In this document: piece after piece, positions 25,873-34,739 of the stretch | Numbering within the stretch: the stretch's first letter is position 1 | Layout of the letters: each line of letters starts with the position of its first letter | Assembly: GCA_002689655.1 (NCBI GenBank) | Contig: NZHC01000106.1 | Coordinates: 46,637 to 89,956, forward strand | Length of the DNA stretch: 43,320 bases | Reading direction: 5' to 3' | Origin: Rhodopirellula sp. | Lineage (GTDB): Bacteria > Planctomycetota > Planctomycetia > Pirellulales > Pirellulaceae | Translations under genes and position numbers: made by a program | Notes under the pieces: generated by a model | What the model was told of the DNA's origin: nothing | Database searches by the model: none | Seen by the model: the letters and a program-made list of their open reading frames with translations, nothing else

Positions 25873-27229
25873 TTTTATCCGCAAGCCAGTAGCGATCATG
25901 GATTCGCTTACAGCGATTCGTGGCAATCAGCATGAACGAGATCGCCGATTGTTCTTAAAGTCGGGTGCGGCGTTAGCTGCTGCGGGGGTCATGGCTTCAT
26001 CGGCTCATGCTGATGATTCAGAGACTCAAAAGCAAGACTCGCCTGGTGATCGCGTTGTCATGGGCATCATGGGAGTCAATGGTCGTGGCAGTGCGATTGC
26101 AAGGGGAATGATGGCAGCGGGTAACACGGAGGTTGCCTATATCTGTGATGTTGATACTCGAGCAGCTGGTCGAGCCAGTGAATTGGTAGGTGAGATTCAG
26201 AAGAAAGAGCCCAAGGTTGTCGGTGATTTTCGCCGTATTCTCGATGATACTGGTGTTGATGTTTTGGTGGTGGCGGCGCCAAATCATTGGCACGCGCCGG
26301 CTACCATTTTGGGTTGTTCGTCCGGGAAGCATGTGTACGTAGAAAAGCCGTGCAGCCACACACCCGAGGAAGGTGAAATGGCAGTCGCTGCGGCCCGGAA
26401 AAACAAACGTATCGTTCAAATGGGAACGCAGCGTCGTTCATGGCCCGGTATTGTTGAGGCCATTCGGCGCATTCATGGGGGCGCGATCGGTGAAGTGCTT
26501 TATTCACGTACTTGGTACAACAATCGTCGACCTTCCATCGGGGTAGGCAAGTCGGTGGATATTCCAGATTGGCTGGATTGGCGTTTATGGCAGGGACCAG
26601 CCCCAGACCGACCTTATAAAGACAATGTCGTGCACTACAACTGGCATTGGCACTGGGATTGGGGTAACGGTGAATTAGGCAACAATGGAGTGCATGGTAT
26701 CGATGTGGCACGCTGGGGCCTGCAGGTAGACTACCCCAGTCGTGTGACCACCGGCGGAGGGAAGTACCGTCATGATGACGATCAGGAAACGCCTGATACT
26801 CTGATGGTGACGATGGATTTCCCTGACGGAAAATCCATTTCCTGGGAAGGACTGAGCTGGTCCCCGTTGGGACCTCACGATTCCGGCTTTGGAATCAGTT
26901 TTCATGGCTCTGAGGGTTCACTTGTGCAACAGGGAACAGGTTATGTCATGTACGACATGAAGGGAAAAGAAATAGCAACAGGGAATGGTGCTGGTGGGGA
27001 TAAAGACCATTTTGCTGATTTTCTCAATGGTGTACGTACTGGACAATTAACTAACGCCGATATCGAGATCGCTCATAAAAGTACATTGCTGTGTCATCTC
27101 GGCAATATTGCGTATCGTACTGGGAGTGTTGTCAACACAGATCCGGCGAATGGCCATATCAAGGGCAACCCCGAAGCTGAGGCACTATGGGGACGGGAGT
27201 ATGCTCCTGGCTGGCAACCGACAGTTTGA
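25865..27229 (+). CDS. Gfo/Idh/MocA-family oxidoreductase with Tat-type leader
   Basis: This 454-residue protein begins at ATG 25865, inside the tail of the DUF6807 gene, with GAGAGAG about six bases upstream. The leader DRRLFLKSGAALAAAG has the twin-arginine pair at 27-28, and export of the folded, cofactor-bound enzyme is expected. The Rossmann region contains MGVNGRGSAIARGMM, and the family motif VYVEKPCSHTPEEG supplies the EKP lysine. GNGELGNNGVHGIDVARWGL carries the second conserved His. These enzymes use NAD(P) to oxidise or epimerise sugars and derivatives. Coupling to DUF6807 points to a shared carbohydrate pathway; the substrate is unknown. Confidence 0.93.
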   Translation: MSDFIRKPVAIMDSLTAIRGNQHERDRRLFLKSGAALAAAGVMASSAHADDSETQKQDSPGDRVVMGIMGVNGRGSAIARGMMAAGNTEVAYICDVDTRAAGRASELVGEIQKKEPKVVGDFRRILDDTGVDVLVVAAPNHWHAPATILGCSSGKHVYVEKPCSHTPEEGEMAVAAARKNKRIVQMGTQRRSWPGIVEAIRRIHGGAIGEVLYSRTWYNNRRPSIGVGKSVDIPDWLDWRLWQGPAPDRPYKDNVVHYNWHWHWDWGNGELGNNGVHGIDVARWGLQVDYPSRVTTGGGKYRHDDDQETPDTLMVTMDFPDGKSISWEGLSWSPLGPHDSGFGISFHGSEGSLVQQGTGYVMYDMKGKEIATGNGAGGDKDHFADFLNGVRTGQLTNADIEIAHKSTLLCHLGNIAYRTGSVVNTDPANGHIKGNPEAEALWGREYAPGWQPTV

Positions 27230-27380
27230 GCTAGTGAAGAGTTCACCATGCATTTTCAAGATGAGATGCAGAGTGGGCTTTGACATTCTGGTGGTGCGTC
27301 ACCCCGCTGAGCACAGTATCTTCCTGAATGCAGGCTTGTTCCGCGTTTGATGGTTCTAGCTATGATCGTCGCGTCACGCA

Positions 27381-29660
27381 TTGACGTTGCCGGATTACGT
27401 GACAGAATGCCGGGACATCACGCCACAATTCAGCGAGTATGCGGTGGTTCCAGATAACGAACGACATATCGGACTTGGATCGGCAACCGGTATAGGTGTT
27501 GGTGCGATAGTGGGCGGCGGGATCCTCGCTCTCGCTGGTGTTGCTTTTGCCACGACTGGACCAGCTGCCTTGTTGGCATTTTCCCTGAATGGTCTCATTG
27601 CTTTGTTGACGGCATTGAGCCTTGGGGAGATGGCTTCGAAGTTTCCTGAGTCCGGCGGCACTTACGCATTCAGTCGTAAGGTATTGTCGATCGAGGCTGC
27701 TTTTGCTGTTGGCTGGATTGTCTGGTTCGCATCGATCGTTGCTGCCATGCTCTACGCGGTTGGCTTTGGATACTTTTCGTTGTTATTGCTTCGTGAGGGT
27801 ATCGATGCGTTGGGGTATTCAGTACCTGGTTGGGCAATGGACCAGCGGTTGGTGCCATGGATTGCAATTTTTGCCGTATTGATACTGGCACTTGGTCTGG
27901 TGATGAAAGCAGGAGGAGGCGGCAACTGGGCAAACGCGGGCAAGGTTCTTGTCTTCGGTATTCTGATTCTCGGTGGTTTTTGGTCGGTTGCTTGGCAACC
28001 AATATCGCAAACGCAGGTTTCACTTCAGCCATTCTTTTCGTCGGGCGCGTTGGGACTTTTTGAGGCGATGGGATTCAGTTTCATTGCTTTGCAGGGTTTT
28101 GATTTGATCGCAGCGGTAGGCGGCGAAATCCGCAATCCTGCTCGTAATATTCCACGGGCGATGGTGTTTTCGCTCATCATTGCTCTTCTGATTTATCTGC
28201 CCTTGTTGTTTGTTATTACAACAGTGGGTGTTTCTGCAGGACAAGGCATTGCGGATGCTGCGGCCGAGAATCCAGAGGGAATTGTTGCTATTGCTGCCAG
28301 AAACTATCTCGGTCCGGCTGGATATGGATTCGTGCTCGTAGCTGCAGTGCTATCGATGTTCACCGCCCTGCAGGCGAATCTCTTCGCAGCATCGCGGATT
28401 GCGTTGGCGATGTCGCGTGACCATACGTTGCCATCAGTGATGAGTCGTTTGTCACCTCGTCGACACACCCCTATTCATGCGATTGCCGTGACGGCTGCAC
28501 TGATTTCTGTGCTTGTGATTGCGTTGCCAGATGTCGCGGCTGCGGGGGCTGCCGCCAGCTTAATCTTCTTGATTACTTTTGCGATGGCACATTGGCTGGC
28601 TGTATTAGTGAGGCGTCGCAGCGTTGTTCCGCCACCGTTTCAAACACCTTGGTACCCTGCCGTGCCTTTGACGGGTGGCTTAGCTTGCTTGGCTCTGGCT
28701 GTATTTCAGGGATTGGTAGTGCCTTCCGCTGGAACGATTGCGGTGGTTTGGCTCAGTGTGGGCGGTATCCTGTTCTTGACGCTATTTGCTCGGCGGGCAC
28801 GGTTGAAAGATGTTTCCAGCATGGCTGCCAATCCAGAGCTGCGCAGGTTGCGGGGTAATTCCCCGTTAGTGTTGGTGCCAATTGCCAATCCTCGTAACGC
28901 CGAAGCAATGATTTCACTCGCCAATACGTTGGTGCCTGCTGCTGCCGGACGTGTACTATTACAGACGGTTGTGGTAGCCCCCAGTGCGTGGGATCCCGAC
29001 TTGGATCCTGTGCCAGCCGATCAGTCTCAGGCTGTGTTGAGAGAATTGATTCGAGCCTCGTCTAAGCTCAATGTCCCAGTGGAGACTCTGACGACGGTAT
29101 CTCCAGATCCGATGCCCGAGATTGCTCGTGTTGCCAAGCTGCACCGTTGTGAATCTGTGCTACTGGGACTTAGTCAAATCAATAGCGACGAGACGGATTC
29201 ACCGCTGGAAACATTGTTGGGGCAGCTTGAGAGTGACGTTGTTGTTCTCAGAGCTTCCGGTTCATGGAGCTTGTCAGAGACTCAAAGAATTCTTGTACCG
29301 GTCGCCGGGCGTGGAGGGCACGATCATTTACTTGCTCGACTTCTGGCAAGTTTTGCGCGGCAACAAAAATGTATGGTGACTTTCTTGAGAGTGCTTCCAA
29401 CTGCCATCGATGCAACTGAATTCAAACGTGCCAAGCGTGATTTGGATCGGATGGCTTACGATAATGTTTTTGGCAACTCCGAGCAGGTCATTATCAAGAG
29501 TGATGACCCTGTACACGTGATTTCCACTGCTGCCGAGGGGCAGCTTGTGATACTGGGTGTCCAACGTATCGGACCTCGACGCAAGCTCTTCGGCCAATTC
29601 ACTCGCAAAATTGCCAGCCAAACCGATAGCCCGTTGATCGTGATCAGTCGTCGGGGTTAA
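27381..29660 (+). CDS. APC-family permease fused to two universal-stress (USP) domains
   Basis: This 759-residue protein has about 12-14 membrane spans of the APC amino-acid/polyamine permease superfamily at about 30-475. The signature GIGVGAIVGGGILALAG is in span 1, with ESGGTYAFSRKV and EIRNPARNIPRAM further on. The C-terminal 280 residues are two tandem USP-like domains, one from about LVLVPIANPRNAEAM (495) and one from RILVPVAGRGGHDHLL (about 632) to the end. The USP part is cytoplasmic and may sense ATP/AMP to gate transport; that is inferred. A stop at 27363 leaves only non-ATG starts upstream of span 1: TTG 27381, TTG 27387 or GTG 27399. None has a clear Shine-Dalgarno, so the first is given. 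Substrate unknown. Confidence 0.88.
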   Translation: MTLPDYVTECRDITPQFSEYAVVPDNERHIGLGSATGIGVGAIVGGGILALAGVAFATTGPAALLAFSLNGLIALLTALSLGEMASKFPESGGTYAFSRKVLSIEAAFAVGWIVWFASIVAAMLYAVGFGYFSLLLLREGIDALGYSVPGWAMDQRLVPWIAIFAVLILALGLVMKAGGGGNWANAGKVLVFGILILGGFWSVAWQPISQTQVSLQPFFSSGALGLFEAMGFSFIALQGFDLIAAVGGEIRNPARNIPRAMVFSLIIALLIYLPLLFVITTVGVSAGQGIADAAAENPEGIVAIAARNYLGPAGYGFVLVAAVLSMFTALQANLFAASRIALAMSRDHTLPSVMSRLSPRRHTPIHAIAVTAALISVLVIALPDVAAAGAAASLIFLITFAMAHWLAVLVRRRSVVPPPFQTPWYPAVPLTGGLACLALAVFQGLVVPSAGTIAVVWLSVGGILFLTLFARRARLKDVSSMAANPELRRLRGNSPLVLVPIANPRNAEAMISLANTLVPAAAGRVLLQTVVVAPSAWDPDLDPVPADQSQAVLRELIRASSKLNVPVETLTTVSPDPMPEIARVAKLHRCESVLLGLSQINSDETDSPLETLLGQLESDVVVLRASGSWSLSETQRILVPVAGRGGHDHLLARLLASFARQQKCMVTFLRVLPTAIDATEFKRAKRDLDRMAYDNVFGNSEQVIIKSDDPVHVISTAAEGQLVILGVQRIGPRRKLFGQFTRKIASQTDSPLIVISRRG

Positions 29661-29694
29661 GCAAGCCATGCATTGTTATCGTGCAAGGCTTGCT
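29660..29694 (+). terminator. Hairpin at the end of the APC-USP gene
   Basis: AGCAAGCC at 29660-29667 pairs with GGCTTGCT at 29687-29694. An inner TGCA/TGCA pair extends the stem across one mismatch, leaving a 9-base loop. It overlaps the stop codon of the transporter gene. No T-tract follows, so it is a probable 3'-end structure rather than a textbook terminator. Confidence 0.55.
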
Positions 29695-29875
29695 GCTGTA
29701 TCGCGTGCACAAAATCGAATGTTGTTGAGCATTCATCCCGATGCAATGCAAAGGTGTGGTATCGAGGCGCAACGAACGACCAAAGCACATTTGGGAGTGA
29801 ATTCTGGCAACAACGGTGAATCTGTAATGCATGCCGGAAGTGGCTTTTCGGGTCATGGTCGCATTCGAAGATGTC

Positions 29876-31081
29876 TCATCTCTGGTCAGAAGTTGAATCC
29901 ACATCAGTCAACAATTGCTTCAATTTTGGACGGCGTTTTCGGCGAGTTTTTTCCGGCACCATTCCACGCATGGCTTCCAGTTTCCCAAAGCACAGTAGTC
30001 GATCGTTTGGCTCCAATGTTCGTTTAAGCCGGGGATTGGGGATGACCGAGTGACCTCGGTACAGGGTCAGTACATTGATGTCCTGCTCTGGGAGGCCAGA
30101 CTCATCTATTGATTTCCCGATGAATTCGGAACCTTCCGGAATGTGGATCTCGGTGACCCCATATCCTCGACTGACGGATAGTCGTTGGCGCACATCCACC
30201 TCGGGGAAGTCGATCTGAGCAGCGATGTAATCAACAATTGCACCCGCGATGTCCAGTTGAGTACAGGCCTCGATTCCCTCAAGCCCGGGTGATGAATTGA
30301 CTTCCATGACTTGTGGGCCTTCGTCACTTTCAAGCATGTCAACACCAGCAACGCGCAGTCCCATGATTTGCGTGCATCGTACGGCTGTTTGGCAGTAAGT
30401 TTCATCCAGTATGACTCGTTCGGTTCGACCACCACGGTGAACATTACTGCGAAACTCTTGTCCCTGAGCGACACGCCTGATTGCAGCAACGACACGATCA
30501 CCAACAACAAATGCACGAATATCTTTGCCTTTACTTTCAGACACAAATTTCTGAATCAAGACGTTTTGTCTTGTGCTCTGAAGTGTTTCGATGATTGCCT
30601 CAGCAATCTTCACACTTTCTGCAAGGATGACTCCTACGCCCTGCGTCCCCTCAAGTAGTTTGATGATGATGGGGACTCCGCCTACTCGTTCGATCGCAGG
30701 CAGAACATCACGTTTCTCGCGGACAAACGTTGTTTCAGGAATACCAATTGCATGTCGGCTGAGAATTTGCAAACAGCGCAGCTTGTCACGGGAGTTGGCA
30801 ATGCCAGCCGAGGATGCAGCCGAGAAGACATCCATTTGTTCAAATTGGCGAACGACTGCAGTACCAAAGTAGGTAATCGAGGCACCGATGCGGGGCACAA
30901 TGGCGTCGTAGTCACTCAACGACTTTGAGCGATAGTAAAGGTCAGGTTCACCTTTCTCCAAGTCGATGGAGAATCGCAAGGTATCCAGCACCTTCACCTT
31001 ATGGCCTCGTTTGCTGGCTGCTTCTTTCAGTCGACGCGTGCTGTAACAGTTGGAGGCACGCGAAAGAATGGCAAGCTTCAT
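29876..31081 (-). CDS. rimK: RimK-type ATP-grasp ligase with C-terminal RCK_C (TrkA_C-like) domain
   Basis: This 401-residue protein is longer than the ~300 residues of E. coli RimK. Residues 1-95 form the RimK pre-ATP-grasp domain (MKLAILSRASNCYSTRRL, YDAIVPRIGASITYFG). Residues 98-290 are the ATP-grasp fold with IIIKLLEGTQGVGV, KDIRAFVVGDRVVAAI and metal-binding VMEVNSSPGLEG (258-269). Residues about 308-375 resemble an RCK_C/TrkA_C ligand-binding domain (VTEIHIPEGSEFIGKSI), and a basic tail follows. RimK adds glutamate residues to the C-terminus of ribosomal protein S6 or similar acceptors; the acceptor here is unknown. It lies 34 bases downstream of a RimB-like gene on the same strand, as in known rimB-rimK pairs. 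Confidence 0.93.
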   Translation of the reverse strand: MKLAILSRASNCYSTRRLKEAASKRGHKVKVLDTLRFSIDLEKGEPDLYYRSKSLSDYDAIVPRIGASITYFGTAVVRQFEQMDVFSAASSAGIANSRDKLRCLQILSRHAIGIPETTFVREKRDVLPAIERVGGVPIIIKLLEGTQGVGVILAESVKIAEAIIETLQSTRQNVLIQKFVSESKGKDIRAFVVGDRVVAAIRRVAQGQEFRSNVHRGGRTERVILDETYCQTAVRCTQIMGLRVAGVDMLESDEGPQVMEVNSSPGLEGIEACTQLDIAGAIVDYIAAQIDFPEVDVRQRLSVSRGYGVTEIHIPEGSEFIGKSIDESGLPEQDINVLTLYRGHSVIPNPRLKRTLEPNDRLLCFGKLEAMRGMVPEKTRRKRRPKLKQLLTDVDSTSDQR

Positions 31082-31115
31082 CTCAAGATCTCGGTAGAGT
31101 GACTATTTTACTGCT

Positions 31116-31685
31116 TCAGGAGTTATCAGGTTTCTTTCTGCGTTTGGGGCGGCCGCCGAAATAGGATCTTCCTGGATCGACCAGCATGCGTCCTCGCATC
31201 GCCTCACGTCCCACCAGCATTCGAAACCCCATTTGTGATCGGTCTGCCAGCGTCAAGTCAATCGTCCATTTCTGATCCAACCACGAAGCAGTGGTTTGAA
31301 TCACGATACGGTCGGTCGCTTGGCCACTTGAGCTGCGAACACTACGGATATCATGCACCTCAGCAACGCAGCAGATTTCCATTTGTTCGCGGCGCTGGAT
31401 TGGGTGTACCTTAAATCGAACCAAAGAGCGTCCTGCCTGTTGGAACTGTTCGATGTCATAAGCATGGAGGCTTGAAGAGCGGGCACCTGTATCAATTTTT
31501 GCTTTGATTCGTGGCACGCCGAGGTCCGGGAGTGACAACCATTCTCGCCATCCGATGATCATCAACGGCGAATCAGTATTCGAATTGTGCTCGGCTTTGG
31601 ACAAGTGTTTGCTCTTACGATGCTGAATTGCAGACAATCCCACCACATTACCCTCAGTTGAACCCTCAAATCGCTGATTGTCCAT
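31116..31685 (-). CDS. RimB-like retropepsin-type protease (COG4067 'ATP-dependent Zn protease')
   Basis: The frame opens at TTG 31814, but that start would cross the divergent DUF721 start. I use ATG 31685 (189 residues); ATG 31562 (MIIGWREWL) is also possible. The family block IGWREWLSLPDLGVPRIKAKIDTGARSSSLHA contains the Asp-Thr-Gly of a retropepsin-like active site. MGFRMLVGREAMRGRMLVDP is the second conserved block. The C-terminus is basic (GGRPKRRKKP). In Pseudomonas the RimB partner trims or regulates RimK-modified S6; here the role is inferred from adjacency to rimK. It is probably cytoplasmic. Confidence 0.85.
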   Translation of the reverse strand: MDNQRFEGSTEGNVVGLSAIQHRKSKHLSKAEHNSNTDSPLMIIGWREWLSLPDLGVPRIKAKIDTGARSSSLHAYDIEQFQQAGRSLVRFKVHPIQRREQMEICCVAEVHDIRSVRSSSGQATDRIVIQTTASWLDQKWTIDLTLADRSQMGFRMLVGREAMRGRMLVDPGRSYFGGRPKRRKKPDNS

Positions 31686-31784
31686 ATGGGAATTCGACAG
31701 GGTAAATGAGCCTGCTGCCGTCAATGGGATTGGTGCACTCTCGTTGTGTGGTTTAGAATCTGAGCCCCAGATACCGGAGTTATT
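31686..31784. promoter_or_regulatory. Divergent promoter region between rimB-rimK and DUF721-tag
   Basis: About 100 bases separate the two divergent units when ATG 31685 is used for RimB. Both promoters must lie here or inside the RimB 5' end. I see no clear -35/-10 elements. GGAG at 31775-31778 is the ribosome-binding site of the GTG-initiated DUF721 gene. Confidence 0.45.
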
Positions 31785-32132
31785 GTGGAAAAACGTCAAC
31801 AATCTCAGTCCCAACCGACGCCAGGAAAGGATGCTGAAAAACCGCGGGTGCGCCGCATTGGGTCGATTGTGGGCCAGCTGATTTCTCGACGTGGTTATGC
31901 ACAGGTGTCAGCCAATGAGGCGATACAACAATTGATGGTCCTGGAAGTCGGACCAGAACTTGGTGCAGGCTTGCAGGTAGGTAACTTGAGGCAAGGCGTA
32001 CTTCATATCTATGCCTCGGATTCAGTCACTCTTCAGGAATTGAATTTCAGAAAACGTGGCATTCTGAAAAGGATTCAGCGGGAACTCCCTGAGAACAAAG
32101 TCAAGGACTTGAGGTTTCGCATTCAGACATGA
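31785..32132 (+). CDS. DUF721/DciA-family protein
   Basis: This 115-residue protein starts at GTG 31785, with GGAG six bases upstream. After a polar N-terminus (about 1-22) it shows the DUF721 pattern: RIGSIVGQLISRRGYAQV, then VGNLRQGVLHIYASDSVT and LQELNFRKRGILKRIQREL, ending VKDLRFRI. DUF721 includes DciA, the bacterial loader of replicative helicase DnaB, but many DUF721 proteins are shorter and of unproven role. A replication function is plausible, not shown. Its stop overlaps the start of tag (ATGA), linking it to a DNA-repair gene in one transcript. Confidence 0.88.
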   Translation: MEKRQQSQSQPTPGKDAEKPRVRRIGSIVGQLISRRGYAQVSANEAIQQLMVLEVGPELGAGLQVGNLRQGVLHIYASDSVTLQELNFRKRGILKRIQRELPENKVKDLRFRIQT

Positions 32133-32758
32133 GCCCGAGGAAAGAACTGTCAGACTACTCCGTGGGGCCTGATGGTCTGCAAAGATGTTGGTGGTGTGGA
32201 GATGATGAACAATACATCGAGTACCATGACAAGGAATGGGGTAGGCCTGTTGCAGATGATCAGCAGTTGTATGAGAAGATGTGCCTTGAGGGATTTCAGG
32301 CAGGTCTGAGTTGGATCACTATCTTGCGAAAGCGGGCAGCTTTTCGATCTGCGTTTGGCGATTTTGAGATGGAACACGTTGCCAAATTCTCATCGACGAA
32401 AGTTGAGAAACTGATGCTGGATCCGAAAATTGTTCGGCATCGTGGCAAGATCGAGTCGGTGGTCAATAATGCTCAACGCGCGATTGAGTTGCGGGATGAA
32501 TTTGGATCACTGGCTCGATTTTTCTGGCGATTCGAACCGGGTAAATCTCAACCTCTTGATCGCCGCAGTGAGATGAAGGCTTATCGCCCTGAGTCAACGG
32601 CCATCAGCAAAGAACTGAAAAGGCGAGGTTGGTCGTTTGTGGGACCCACGACTTGCTATTCTCTGATGCAAGCCATGGGAATGGTCAATGACCATCTTCG
32701 TGAGTGTCACCGGTGGGAAGTGATCGACCAATTGCGAGCAGAATTCACCAGGCCCTGA
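32129..32758 (+). CDS. tag: DNA-3-methyladenine glycosylase I
   Basis: This 209-residue protein is of family length. The zinc-binding set of Tag is complete, with Cys20, His33, His189 and Cys193 having the same spacing as in E. coli Tag (Cys4, His17, His175, Cys179). The catalytic-site Glu54 is in LEGFQAGLSW, in register with E. coli Glu38. RCWWCGDDEQYIEYHDKEWG and VGPTTCYSLMQAMGMVNDH are family signatures. The enzyme removes 3-methyladenine from alkylated DNA. Its ATG overlaps the DUF721 stop by four bases, so the two are translationally coupled. It converges with the sulfatase gene that ends at 32789. Confidence 0.96.
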   Translation: MSPRKELSDYSVGPDGLQRCWWCGDDEQYIEYHDKEWGRPVADDQQLYEKMCLEGFQAGLSWITILRKRAAFRSAFGDFEMEHVAKFSSTKVEKLMLDPKIVRHRGKIESVVNNAQRAIELRDEFGSLARFFWRFEPGKSQPLDRRSEMKAYRPESTAISKELKRRGWSFVGPTTCYSLMQAMGMVNDHLRECHRWEVIDQLRAEFTRP

Positions 32759-32788
32759 TTGATGTTTCGTTGTGATCTCAATGTCTGA

Positions 32789-34474
32789 TCACTTGGGCTT
32801 TTTTTGCTTTCTTTGGCTGCCATTTCGCTGGAAGGAATCAGTGAAGGGTGGAAACTCAAAAATCACTTTTTCCCGAATTCGTGGATCACCTGTCTGTTTC
32901 AGTTCACTAGTCAAACGCTGGTGAAGGCCTTCCCGAATGTGTTGAGCCGATTCCAAGCCAGCAAGGTTGTTGATGCAATCGGGATCGTTTTTGATGTCAT
33001 AAAGTTCAAATTCTGGGGCTCGGCCAATGGCATACTCAAAGAATTCAGGAGATTCTTCTCGATGCGCGATGATCCATGCTTTGGTCGGACTCGCGTCCAG
33101 ATCACCAAATGCAGAGAAGGTGTTTTCTCGTAGTGTTTCGTAGTCTGGCATCGTCGATTCGTCTGCACCGAATCCGGGACCGGTACCCATCGGCCAACGG
33201 TCGGGTTCAAAATTGATGATGTAAAGATAGCGATCCGTTCGAATTGCTCGCTGGGGATATGGTTTGTTGCCTGTGCGAGCGTGTGCCACATGTCGTTCTC
33301 GACCTGTGAAAACAGAATCTCGGCTTGGATCGATGAGTCCGGACGCAGCACTTCTGAAGATCGGAGAAAGTGACTTCGCGGTCATGTTTGCAGGAATGTT
33401 CACACCCGCAGCTTCTAAGAAGGTTGGAGCCAAGTCCGGCAAGCTGACGAAGTCATCGACCACTCGACCTTTGGATGCGATGCCCTTGGGCCAACGAATC
33501 GCCATTGGCACTTGGGTACCTTGGTCGTAGAGGCTACATTTTCCACGTGTGATACCAGGAATGCCGTGGTCACCGCTGACAACAAGAATGGTGTTTTCGA
33601 ACGCATTGATCCGCTTCAGTTCTTCAATTAGAACTCCAAGGCCTGCATCAAACGCTTGCGCCTCGCCAAGATAGTCTGCAAAATCTTCTCGGACGACTGG
33701 AACATCTGGCAAGAAGGATGGCAACTTTCCTTTCAGTAAGTCAGGATCGATACCCCACAATTCTTTCCCGCTACCGGCGATCCATTTGCGATGACAGTTG
33801 GTCGGACCGAACCAATAGCAAAATGGTTGATCATTATCAGCCTCGCCATCATTGTCAGCGTCGAGAAACGATCGGACATTTTTACGGACTTCTTCGAGCA
33901 AAAGCTGTTTTCCAGCATCGCGGTTCGGATTTTTCATCGCAGATTGCGAGAATTGATTGAATTTGGATCCGTGACGATTGTGGGCTCTTGGTTTTCCACC
34001 GTGAGGAGCATTTGCAGGGGAACCCGGGCTCCATACTTTATACGTATGGCCGATGCGGTACCCGGCATCTTCCAGCAACAACGGGTATGCAGGGATCGTC
34101 ATGTCCCAAATGGCGCCCTGCAGAATCGATGCACGGTTGCATCGCCAGAAATGCTGACCTGAAAGCAATGAGCTTCGGCATGGTGTGCAGGATGGAGCGC
34201 TGACAAATGCTCGCGTGAACAGAATCCCATCTCCCGCTACGGCGTCAAAGTTGGGAGTTGAAACATGGTCATTAATTCCACCAGGTGCCAAGTTTCCATA
34301 GGCACTTGCGTACTTTCCCCAGTCATCAGCAAACGCCATCACGATATTTGGTCTTTCAGCTGCCAGCACTGCTCCCGGCCCGATAGCTGTGGTTAGAGTT
34401 AGCAACAATGCAGCTAAAAAAGGGCTCTGAATAAATTTGTTGATTGACTGGATTTGCTTCATTGATTCATGCAC
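32789..34474 (-). CDS. Secreted sulfatase, heparan N-sulfatase (SGSH)-like
   Basis: This 561-residue protein has a leader with hydrophobic core FLAALLLTLTTAIGPGAVLA and cleavage near AAE (about 39). Metal-binding Asp-Asp is at 50-51 (MAFADDWGKYASAYG). The formylglycine motif is CTPCR at 96-100, followed by SSLLSGQ, the form seen in N-sulfoglucosamine sulfohydrolase-like (SGSH) sulfatases. VVSGDHGIPG supplies later active-site residues. It probably acts on N- or O-sulfated amino sugars outside the cytoplasm; the exact linkage is inferred. The C-terminus is basic (RKQKKPK). It is unlinked to the other sulfatase at 12964, and no sulfatase-maturing enzyme is nearby. ATG 34474 begins with a second ATG 12 bases later. 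Confidence 0.93.
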   Translation of the reverse strand: MHESMKQIQSINKFIQSPFLAALLLTLTTAIGPGAVLAAERPNIVMAFADDWGKYASAYGNLAPGGINDHVSTPNFDAVAGDGILFTRAFVSAPSCTPCRSSLLSGQHFWRCNRASILQGAIWDMTIPAYPLLLEDAGYRIGHTYKVWSPGSPANAPHGGKPRAHNRHGSKFNQFSQSAMKNPNRDAGKQLLLEEVRKNVRSFLDADNDGEADNDQPFCYWFGPTNCHRKWIAGSGKELWGIDPDLLKGKLPSFLPDVPVVREDFADYLGEAQAFDAGLGVLIEELKRINAFENTILVVSGDHGIPGITRGKCSLYDQGTQVPMAIRWPKGIASKGRVVDDFVSLPDLAPTFLEAAGVNIPANMTAKSLSPIFRSAASGLIDPSRDSVFTGRERHVAHARTGNKPYPQRAIRTDRYLYIINFEPDRWPMGTGPGFGADESTMPDYETLRENTFSAFGDLDASPTKAWIIAHREESPEFFEYAIGRAPEFELYDIKNDPDCINNLAGLESAQHIREGLHQRLTSELKQTGDPRIREKVIFEFPPFTDSFQRNGSQRKQKKPK

Positions 34475-34739
34475 CTAAAAGTAGTGGACGCTGTCTGAAA
34501 CGATTTTAGTCGAATTCATCTCGTTAGTGTGCTGAACAAAGGCAGCATCTTTGGAGCAACCCTTGCACGCAATGAGCAGGAAGTGCTTGATTGTGATTTT
34601 CCCTTGCATTACGAATCAACATGCGGACTGAATCTTGCAGGGGCGTTGCCATGAAGATAGATCTGTGATGACAATGCAGGTGGTAATTCATGATTGCCAA
34701 GTCTGGCCCTGTGATTTGACGACCACGTCGAGAGATTTT

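Noticed and set aside
27108-27350. 80-residue plus-strand frame
   Set aside because: It mostly overlaps the end of the Gfo/Idh gene in another frame.
29644-30027. Open frames on both strands downstream of the APC-USP gene
   Set aside because: They overlap the rimK 3' end and the hairpin at 29660-29694, and show no protein-like pattern.
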